A DNA stretch of 9,075 nt, from contig JAHEMU010000090.1 in NCBI GenBank assembly GCA_024643485.1, positions 1-9,075 of the forward strand, given 5' to 3'. The number at the start of each line of letters is the position of its first letter. Position 1 is the first letter of the stretch. Both the position numbers and the translations under genes were made by a program. The notes beneath the pieces are model-generated. The model did not search any database and was not told where the DNA came from. It worked only from the letters and a program-made list of their open reading frames with translations. Positions 1-5,777 of the stretch are shown one piece after another. The stretch is from Cytophagales bacterium. Lineage in GTDB: Bacteria; Bacteroidota; Bacteroidia; Cytophagales; Cyclobacteriaceae.

Positions 1-113
1 GTCATATCTGTTAGCCAGTCGAACACATTCATTTTATTGCAACCACCTGTGGCGCACCCTCCATTATTATTACAACCAGCCGTAGAGCCACTTACACACG
101 ATGCACAAGCCAT
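1..113 (-). CDS. ricT: PSP1/RicT-like protein, N-terminal fragment (gene continues beyond base 1)
   Basis: Only the first 37 codons are in the window. They start at the ATG read from base 113 and end in an open frame at base 1. The visible residues are very rich in Cys, Gly and Asn, with Cys at positions 3, 6, 14, 20 and 25, followed by the segment CNKMNVFDWLTDM. This combination of a Cys/Gly-rich head and a 'CNK-x-NVFDWL' junction is what I remember from the PSP1-domain (RicT/YaaT) proteins of Bacteroidota. In Bacillus, RicT works with two partners in an Fe-S-containing complex that affects RNA maturation; the role in Bacteroidota is less clear. The ATG lies one base after the purD stop codon, so the two genes are almost certainly co-transcribed and probably translationally coupled. 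The PSP1 domain itself is outside the window, so the name rests on the head region alone. Confidence 0.65.
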   Translation of the reverse strand, partial: MACASCVSGSTAGCNNNGGCATGGCNKMNVFDWLTDM

Positions 114-114
114 A

Positions 115-1407
115 TTAATTTTTATAATTCAACAAATCCTGACCAATATCCTTTCGGAAATATACATCTTTCCATTGGATTCCCTCCATTCTGTCGTAAG
201 AGTTTTTAAGTGCTTCCTGAAGATTCCCTCCGAAAGAGGTAACAGCGAGTACTCTTCCACCATTTGTGACAATATCCCCGCCTACACTTTTAGTTCCTGC
301 TTGAAAAATGATTCCTTTGTCATGTTCTCCAAGGCCAGAAATGACATTTCCTTTTTCATATTCATTGGGATAACCTCCGGCCACCATCACTACCGTCGCC
401 GCAGTTTTTTTAGTGATTTGAATGGTTTTTCCTGCTAAATTTCTTGAAGCACAAGCCTCTAATAACTCGACAAGGTCAGACTCAATGCGCGGAATTACGG
501 CTTCTGTTTCTGGGTCACCCATACGCACGTTATATTCAATCACAAAGGGGTCTCCTTTGATATTCATCAATCCAATAAAGATAAAACCTCTATAATCAAT
601 ACCGTCCTTTTTGAGTCCGGCAATAGTAGGTTTAACCACTTGTTTTTCAACTTTTTTCAAAAAGTCGCCTTGGGCAAAATGCACGGGCGAAATAGCACCC
701 ATACCGCCGGTATTTGGCCCGCTGTCTTGCTCTCCTATACGTTTATAATCTTTTGCTTCTGGTAAAATGACATAGTTTTCACCGTCAGTTAATACGAAAA
801 CGGACAATTCTATACCATCCAGATATTGTTCGATGAGTACTCGGTCACTGGCCGCGCCAAACCGAGATTCCAAAAGCATTTCTTTTAAGTTTTTCTGAGC
901 CTCTTGTAGATTATCAGTGATAATTACCCCTTTCCCAGCTGCCAATCCATCGGCTTTTAAAACAAAAGGGCCATTCTGCTCGGCAAGATATTTTAGGCCT
1001 TCTTCTATGGTTTCTTTTGTGAAAGTTTCAGAAAATGCGGTTGGGACACCGTGTTTCAGCATGAATTGCTTAGAAAAATCTTTACTACCTTCCAATTGCG
1101 CGCCGTCTTTTCCCGGGCCAACAATTTTAAGCTTTTCCAAACCTTCTATTTCGAGTAGGTAATCTTTAATACCATTTACTAATGGATCTTCCGGACCGAC
1201 AACTAACAGAGAAATGTTATTGTCCAATATGAATTCAGCTATAGCATTAAAATCATTAACTGCTAGCGCAATATTGGTCGCGAACGATGCAGTACCAGGG
1301 TTACCCGGTGCGACAAAAAGTGATTCACAGTGTTTGCTTTGAGCGATTTTCCAGGCAAGTGCGTGTTCTCTTCCACCGCTCCCAAGAACCATTATGTTAG
1401 ATCCCAT
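115..1407 (-). CDS. purD: phosphoribosylamine-glycine ligase (GARS)
   Basis: A complete 430-residue PurD, the usual length for this enzyme. It joins 5-phosphoribosylamine and glycine using ATP to make glycinamide ribonucleotide, the second step of purine synthesis, in the cytoplasm. Visible landmarks are the N-domain loop GSGGREHALAWK (9-20), PGNPGT (34-39), GPEDPLVNG (71-79), the ATP-grasp lysine and glycine-rich stretch LKADGLAAGKG (150-160), GPNTGGMGAISP (230-241) and the metal/ATP-binding IEYNVRMGDPETE (290-302). No key motif is missing. The start at 1407 is supported by an AAGGAG site 8 bases upstream; an internal Met at residue 6 is a less likely alternative. The gene lies 57 bp downstream of recQ on the same strand and 1 bp upstream of the ricT-like gene. 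Its ribosome binding site lies inside a predicted hairpin, described separately. Confidence 0.97.
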   Translation of the reverse strand: MGSNIMVLGSGGREHALAWKIAQSKHCESLFVAPGNPGTASFATNIALAVNDFNAIAEFILDNNISLLVVGPEDPLVNGIKDYLLEIEGLEKLKIVGPGKDGAQLEGSKDFSKQFMLKHGVPTAFSETFTKETIEEGLKYLAEQNGPFVLKADGLAAGKGVIITDNLQEAQKNLKEMLLESRFGAASDRVLIEQYLDGIELSVFVLTDGENYVILPEAKDYKRIGEQDSGPNTGGMGAISPVHFAQGDFLKKVEKQVVKPTIAGLKKDGIDYRGFIFIGLMNIKGDPFVIEYNVRMGDPETEAVIPRIESDLVELLEACASRNLAGKTIQITKKTAATVVMVAGGYPNEYEKGNVISGLGEHDKGIIFQAGTKSVGGDIVTNGGRVLAVTSFGGNLQEALKNSYDRMEGIQWKDVYFRKDIGQDLLNYKN

Positions 1408-1409
1408 AA

Positions 1410-1456
1410 AATAATCTCCTTAAAATTCCTTTCAAAGTTAGGAAAAGGAGATGATT
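1410..1456 (-). promoter_or_regulatory. imperfect hairpin in the recQ-purD gap that sequesters the purD ribosome binding site
   Basis: In the minus-strand transcript, bases 1456-1445 (AATCATCTCCTT) can pair with bases 1421-1410 (AAGGAGATTATT), giving 11 of 12 pairs with a single mismatch at 1453/1413. Inside this stem, 1444-1440 (TTCCT) pairs with 1430-1426 (AGGAA), leaving a 9-base loop (1439-1431) and a one-sided bulge of four U residues (1425-1422). The 3' arm contains the purD Shine-Dalgarno sequence, so the folded form would hide it. The 3' arm is followed by U-rich sequence that runs into the purD start codon, so a weak recQ terminator or attenuator is also possible. The stem is seen directly; any regulatory effect is inference, and the AT-rich outer pairs make its stability uncertain. 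Confidence 0.45.
1416..1421 (-). promoter_or_regulatory. ribosome binding site of purD
   Basis: The mRNA-sense sequence is AAGGAG, with 8 bases between it and the purD ATG. This is the clearest Shine-Dalgarno match in the window. Strong sites are uncommon in Bacteroidota, so it both decides the purD start and stands out. It forms part of the 3' arm of the hairpin at 1410-1456. Confidence 0.75.
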
Positions 1457-1464
1457 ATAGAAGA

Positions 1465-3654
1465 CTAATTTGCTATTTCTGACATGAATTTGATTCTCAT
1501 CAATCGAATTTCATCTTCGGAATAATCTTCAGAAAGCTCATCAAGTGCCTCTTCAATACTGTCGGTTTCGGTATTCATGAAATAGTCATAGATATCTTCC
1601 TGTTTGTCCTCGTCTAAAATTTGTTCGAGATAATAATCCAGGTTCAATCTAGTGCCGGAATAACAAATATTTTCAATCTCCACTAACAGGTCGTCAAATG
1701 AAATATTTTTTGTTTCAGCAATTTCTTCCAAATCCACTTTTCTGTCAATTTGCTGAATGATGTAAATTTTCATCTTCGATTTATTGACCGAAGATTTAAC
1801 AACAACATCTGCGGCAGTGGTAATGTCGTGCTCTTCCACATATTCTTTTATGGCTGCAATAAATTCGTTTCCAAATTTATTTACTTTTCCCATTCCCACT
1901 CCGTTTATCTGAGCTAATTCATCTTTGTTGGTAGGGTAAATGGTCGCCATTTCTTCTAGGGAAGGATCTTGGAAGATGACGTATGGAGGTAGGTTTTTCT
2001 TTTTAGCGAGGGACTTTCTAAGGGCCTTTAATTGTTCAAATAGAACCTCGTCGTACGCCTTGGTGTTAATTGGAGGGCGATCGTAGTTTTCTTCTTCATG
2101 GGTAGTTTCCGTGTCATAAACATGGTCTTTTGCCAAGGTAAAAGAGTAAGGGGTGGAGATAAATTGCTCCCCCTTTTCAGTGAGTTTAAAGACACTTACA
2201 TTGTCAATATCCTTTTTAAGGAAATCATAAACCAAGGTTTGTCGAATGATTGATTTCCAAAATTCCACGTCATTTGCTTTACCTATCCCGAATATTTCGA
2301 GTTGATCATGACTATAGGACTTTACATAATTCGAGGATTTCCCAGTTAAAACATCACTTAAATGTTCTAAGCCAAAACGCTCACCCGTCATTTTAGCGGC
2401 TTCAAGTACGTGATGGATATATTCTTTACCTTCAAACTGATCTTTTGGACGTAAGCAATTATCGCAAGCCCCGCAGTTATCCTGATCGAACTCTTCACCG
2501 AAATAATGGAGTAACAATCGTCTTCGGCAAACAGGAGATTCAGAAAAATAGGTCATTTCCTGTAATAGGACTTTGCCGTTTTCTCTTTCAGTTACCGATT
2601 TATCTTTATTAAATTTTTCGAGTTTATTGATGTCATTATGTGAGTAAAACATAATGCAATTACCTTCGAGGCCATCCCTACCGGCTCTTCCAGTTTCCTG
2701 ATAATAGCCCTCGAGAGATTTAGGCACATCGTAATGCACCACAAAGCGAACGTCTGGTTTATCTATTCCCATACCGAAAGCAATGGTTGCCACGATAATG
2801 TCGATATCTTCATTTAGGAATGCATCCTGATTAGCCTCGCGAACGCTAGCGTCTAGACCTGCATGGTAAGGAGCCGCTTTAAAACCGTTCACTCTAAGTA
2901 ATTCCGAAATTTCTTCCACCTTTTTCCGGCTTAAGCAATACACGATACCTGCTTTCCCTTTGTTTTCACTCATAAATTTTATGAGTTGTTTTTTGGTGTG
3001 TTTTTTCGGTCTTATTTCATAATATAAATTCTTCCTATTAAATGACGACATAAAAGTGTCGGCATCGTCCATAGTTAAATTTTTGCGAATATCTTGCTGA
3101 ACCTTAGGAGTTGCTGTAGCGGTTAGAGCAATGATAGGCAGGTTGCCAATCTGATCGATGATGCTTTTTATTCGACGATATTCAGGTCTGAAGTCATGTC
3201 CCCATTCCGAAATACAATGGGCTTCATCTACCGCGACGAAAGCGATATCTGTCTTTTTCAGAAACTCAACATTTTCTTCCTTGGTGAGTGATTCAGGAGC
3301 GACATAAAGTAATTTGATATGACCATCAAGGCATCCTTTTTTCACCCTGTTTATTTCAGTCTTGGATAAGGTTGAATTAAGGAATTGAGCATTAACGCCA
3401 AAAGCGTTTAATTGATCCACCTGATTTTTCATTAATGCGATTAACGGGCTGATCACCACAACCAGTTTATTGCTAGTAATTGCAGGCAATTGATAACACA
3501 ACGATTTACCGGCCCCGGTAGGCATTATTACAAAGGTATTTTTACCCGATAAGATATTACGGATAATTACCTCTTGGTTACCGCGAAATTGATCGTAACC
3601 GAAAACTTCCTTTAATTGGACTCTCAATATGTCCTTCTCTTCTACCACCATCAT
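1465..3654 (-). CDS. recQ: ATP-dependent 3'-5' DNA helicase RecQ
   Basis: A complete 729-residue superfamily 2 helicase acting in recombination and replication-fork repair. The order of motifs is classical: motif 0 FGYDQFRGNQ (18-27), Walker A PTGAGKS (45-51), the DEAH box (143-146) followed by the RecQ aromatic-rich loop CISEWGHDFRP (147-157), ALTATAT (176-182), FGMGIDKPDVR (293-303) and motif VI QETGRAGRDG (319-328). Zinc ligands C376, C394, C397 and C400 follow, then an RQC winged-helix region (about 405-520) and an HRDC domain (about 537-605). The last 110 or so residues form an extension that is very acidic near its end; its first part may be a small helix-turn-helix domain. E. coli RecQ is about 610 residues, so this tail is extra, but I recall RecQ proteins of this length in Bacteroidota. 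The start is either of two adjacent Met codons (3654 or 3651); no Shine-Dalgarno site is visible. recQ is transcribed divergently from kdsD. Confidence 0.97.
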   Translation of the reverse strand: MMVVEEKDILRVQLKEVFGYDQFRGNQEVIIRNILSGKNTFVIMPTGAGKSLCYQLPAITSNKLVVVISPLIALMKNQVDQLNAFGVNAQFLNSTLSKTEINRVKKGCLDGHIKLLYVAPESLTKEENVEFLKKTDIAFVAVDEAHCISEWGHDFRPEYRRIKSIIDQIGNLPIIALTATATPKVQQDIRKNLTMDDADTFMSSFNRKNLYYEIRPKKHTKKQLIKFMSENKGKAGIVYCLSRKKVEEISELLRVNGFKAAPYHAGLDASVREANQDAFLNEDIDIIVATIAFGMGIDKPDVRFVVHYDVPKSLEGYYQETGRAGRDGLEGNCIMFYSHNDINKLEKFNKDKSVTERENGKVLLQEMTYFSESPVCRRRLLLHYFGEEFDQDNCGACDNCLRPKDQFEGKEYIHHVLEAAKMTGERFGLEHLSDVLTGKSSNYVKSYSHDQLEIFGIGKANDVEFWKSIIRQTLVYDFLKKDIDNVSVFKLTEKGEQFISTPYSFTLAKDHVYDTETTHEEENYDRPPINTKAYDEVLFEQLKALRKSLAKKKNLPPYVIFQDPSLEEMATIYPTNKDELAQINGVGMGKVNKFGNEFIAAIKEYVEEHDITTAADVVVKSSVNKSKMKIYIIQQIDRKVDLEEIAETKNISFDDLLVEIENICYSGTRLNLDYYLEQILDEDKQEDIYDYFMNTETDSIEEALDELSEDYSEDEIRLMRIKFMSEIAN

Positions 3655-3726
3655 AGGTTTTACTTTTTATTCCCCGCGTTTTTTTATCTTTACGGCGAAG
3701 TACTCACAATTTAAACAACAGGGCTT
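3655..3726. promoter_or_regulatory. divergent intergenic region recQ / kdsD
   Basis: These 72 bp separate two divergent gene groups, so promoters in both directions are expected here. Towards kdsD, TATCTTTA at 3685-3692 is one mismatch from the Bacteroidota -7 consensus TAnnTTTG. At the expected upstream distance there is only TTT (about 3664-3666), not TTG, so the match is weak. It would give a leader of roughly 30 bases. Towards recQ I see no convincing consensus. No operator-like palindrome beyond a trivial AGTACT (3699-3704) is visible. Confidence 0.4.
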
Positions 3727-4695
3727 TTGAATATACAAATAAATATCCAAAAAATCGCCAAAGATGTTTTGTTAAACGAATCAAATGCGATCAAAAAAAC
3801 AGCTAATTTTATCGATCATCAATTCGAGTTATGTGTAAATGAGCTTTTAATTACAAAGGGTCGAGTAGTGGTAACCGGTATAGGTAAAAGCGCAATTATT
3901 GCCAATAAGATGGTTGCTACCTTTAATAGTACAGGAACACCCTCTTTATTTATGCATGCTGCCGATGCCATACATGGTGATTTGGGGATGATCACAAGCG
4001 ATGATATCGTCATATGTCTTTCGAAAAGTGGAAATACTCCTGAAATTAAAGTATTAGTACCACTGATAAAACGAGCAAATGTTAAGCTTATTGCGTTAGT
4101 AAGTAATGTAGAATCTTACTTAGCAAAACAGGCAGATTTTGTATTGAACGGCACCATAGAGGATGAAGCTTGTCCGAATAATTTGGCGCCCACTACCAGT
4201 ACAACGGTGCATTTGGCTTTGGGCGATGCATTAGCCGTTTGTTTATTGAAATCCAGGAATTTTAGCAGTGAAGATTTTGCGCGTTTTCACCCCGGAGGAG
4301 CACTTGGGAAAAGGCTGTATTTGACCGTTGATGATTTGGTGGTGCACAATGAAAAGCCAATCGTAAACATGGATTCAGCGCTACAGGATGTGATTTTGGA
4401 AATTTCGTCCAAACGTTTAGGATGCGCTGCCGTTATTAATAATGATGGTAATCTGGCTGGGATAATTACAGATGGTGACTTGCGAAGAATGCTTCAGAAT
4501 GGAGAAAAAATGGAGGGCAAAATCGCTTCAGATATCATGAGTAAAAACCCGAAAGTGATGCATTCCGGAGACTTTGCAGTGACCGCCCTTGAGGTGATGC
4601 AAAGTAATTCAATCACTCAGGTAATTGTGTTAAAAGATGGAAAAGTGATAGGTTTTGTACATCTTCACGACTTATTAAAAGAAGGAATCGTATAG
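3727..4695 (+). CDS. kdsD: arabinose-5-phosphate isomerase (KpsF/GutQ/KdsD family)
   Basis: A complete 322-residue SIS-CBS-CBS protein that interconverts ribulose-5-phosphate and arabinose-5-phosphate, the first committed step towards Kdo for LPS. The SIS domain spans about 40-185 and shows VVVTGIGKSA (47-56), HGDLGM (83-88), SKSGNTPEI (99-107), EACPNNLAPTTSTT (147-160) and FHPGGALGKRL (187-197). K54, H83, E106, E147 and H188 all align, with a constant offset of 5, to K59, H88, E111, E152 and H193, which I recall as the catalytic set of E. coli KdsD. Two CBS domains follow (about 203-262 and 265-322). The frame is closed by a stop at 3712-3714 and the first in-frame ATG is at residue 62, inside the SIS domain, so initiation must be non-ATG; TTG at 3727 is the best candidate, with only a weak CAGGG upstream. 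The family's capsule/LPS roles suit the manC-type gene that follows one base later. Confidence 0.93.
   Translation: MNIQINIQKIAKDVLLNESNAIKKTANFIDHQFELCVNELLITKGRVVVTGIGKSAIIANKMVATFNSTGTPSLFMHAADAIHGDLGMITSDDIVICLSKSGNTPEIKVLVPLIKRANVKLIALVSNVESYLAKQADFVLNGTIEDEACPNNLAPTTSTTVHLALGDALAVCLLKSRNFSSEDFARFHPGGALGKRLYLTVDDLVVHNEKPIVNMDSALQDVILEISSKRLGCAAVINNDGNLAGIITDGDLRRMLQNGEKMEGKIASDIMSKNPKVMHSGDFAVTALEVMQSNSITQVIVLKDGKVIGFVHLHDLLKEGIV
4682..4686 (+). promoter_or_regulatory. probable ribosome binding site of manC
   Basis: AAGGA lies 10 bases before the ATG at 4697, within the last codons of kdsD. It supports that start and suggests re-initiation or coupling across the one-base kdsD-manC junction. 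Confidence 0.5.
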
Positions 4696-4696
4696 C

Positions 4697-5770
4697 ATGA
4701 AAAAACATATATATGTAGTAATAATGGCAGGTGGGATAGGCAGTAGATTTTGGCCAGTGAGTAGAGAAAAGAAGCCAAAACAGTTTCTTGACATCCTAAA
4801 TATAGGCAAAAGTCTCCTAACTCTTACATATGAAAGATTTTCGGGAATTTGCGACAAAGAAAATTTTCTAATTGTCACAAATGAACGATATCGGGACCTG
4901 GTTCAGCAACAATTGCCCGATCTAACCCATGACCAAATTTTGGGTGAACCAGTAGGTAAGAACACGGCACCTTGCATTGCTTACGCCACCTACAAAATTT
5001 TAAAAAAGGACCCCAATGCTATATGTATTGTGGCCCCTTCAGATCATGCGATATTTAATGAACAGCGATTTTTAGAAATGGTTTCAATGGCCATTAATGA
5101 AGCGGCAACTTCAGATAAATTAATCACTTTGGGAATCAAACCACACAAGCCGGAAACGGGCTATGGTTATATCCAATTTCTAGATCATGAGAATGAACTG
5201 AAAAAAGTAAAAACTTTCACTGAAAAACCAGAACTGGATTTGGCAAAGAAATTTGTTGAAAGTGGTGATTTCTTGTGGAATGCTGGAATTTTCGTTTGGA
5301 GCGCATCGACCATCAAAAACGCTTTTGAAGAATATTTACCAGAAATTGCAGAGGTATTCAATGAGGTCACTCCTTATTACTATACGACTGAAGAGCAGGC
5401 ACATATCGAATTAGCCTATTCACAATTCAAACCGATTTCTGTGGATTATGCGATAATGGAAAAATCTCCCAATGTATTTGTTTACCCTGGCGATTTTGGC
5501 TGGTCAGATTTAGGGAGTTGGTCCTCTCTACATGAATTTGGTAAAAAAGATGAGACAAATAATTATGTGGATGGCAATGCCTTGCTTTTTGACGTGAAAG
5601 ACTCCGTGATTAAAGGGAGCAAAAAGCAACTGATCGTAGCGAGTAATTTAAAAGGATATTTAATTGCTGTAGAAGGAAATGCAATTTTGATCTGTAAAAA
5701 AGATAAGGAACGAACCTTCCGTAAGATTTTTGCAGAAGTGAAAAAGAAAAAAGGAAACGAATTTTTATAA
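4697..5770 (+). CDS. manC: mannose-1-phosphate guanylyltransferase (GDP-mannose pyrophosphorylase)
   Basis: A complete 357-residue nucleotidyltransferase that makes GDP-mannose from mannose-1-phosphate and GTP, feeding surface glycans and GDP-sugar pathways in the cytoplasm. Motifs visible are the nucleotide-binding signature MAGGIGSRFWPVSR (10-23) with PKQFL (27-31), GEPVGKNTAPC (83-93), APSDH (113-117), ETGYGYI (153-159), FTEKPE (174-179), LWNAGIFVW (193-201) and the C-terminal region SVDYAIMEK plus GDFGWSDLGSW. The protein stops soon after this domain, so the C-terminal cupin (phosphomannose isomerase, type II PMI) domain of bifunctional enterobacterial/pseudomonad ManC/AlgA enzymes is absent. 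Mannose-6-phosphate isomerase would therefore have to be encoded elsewhere. It begins one base after kdsD and ends 7 bp before the next gene, so co-transcription is very likely. Confidence 0.94.
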   Translation: MKKHIYVVIMAGGIGSRFWPVSREKKPKQFLDILNIGKSLLTLTYERFSGICDKENFLIVTNERYRDLVQQQLPDLTHDQILGEPVGKNTAPCIAYATYKILKKDPNAICIVAPSDHAIFNEQRFLEMVSMAINEAATSDKLITLGIKPHKPETGYGYIQFLDHENELKKVKTFTEKPELDLAKKFVESGDFLWNAGIFVWSASTIKNAFEEYLPEIAEVFNEVTPYYYTTEEQAHIELAYSQFKPISVDYAIMEKSPNVFVYPGDFGWSDLGSWSSLHEFGKKDETNNYVDGNALLFDVKDSVIKGSKKQLIVASNLKGYLIAVEGNAILICKKDKERTFRKIFAEVKKKKGNEFL

Positions 5771-5777
5771 TAATCCT

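Noticed and set aside
28..113. Low-complexity repeat-like DNA with CCA/TTA triplets
   Set aside because: It is explained by Gly, Asn and Cys codons of the ricT-like head on the minus strand, not by a DNA repeat.
37..438. Plus-strand open frame of 133 codons over the purD 3' end and the ricT-like start
   Set aside because: It lies antisense to two well-supported genes, its product has low-complexity unrelated composition, and it has no ribosome binding site or recognisable motif.
917..1162. Plus-strand open frame of 81 codons within purD
   Set aside because: It is fully antisense to the ATP-grasp region of purD, where conserved motifs constrain the minus strand.
5749..5755. AAGGAAA as a ribosome binding site for the GTG start at 5778
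   Set aside because: It is more than 20 bases from the start codon, too far for a normal Shine-Dalgarno interaction.
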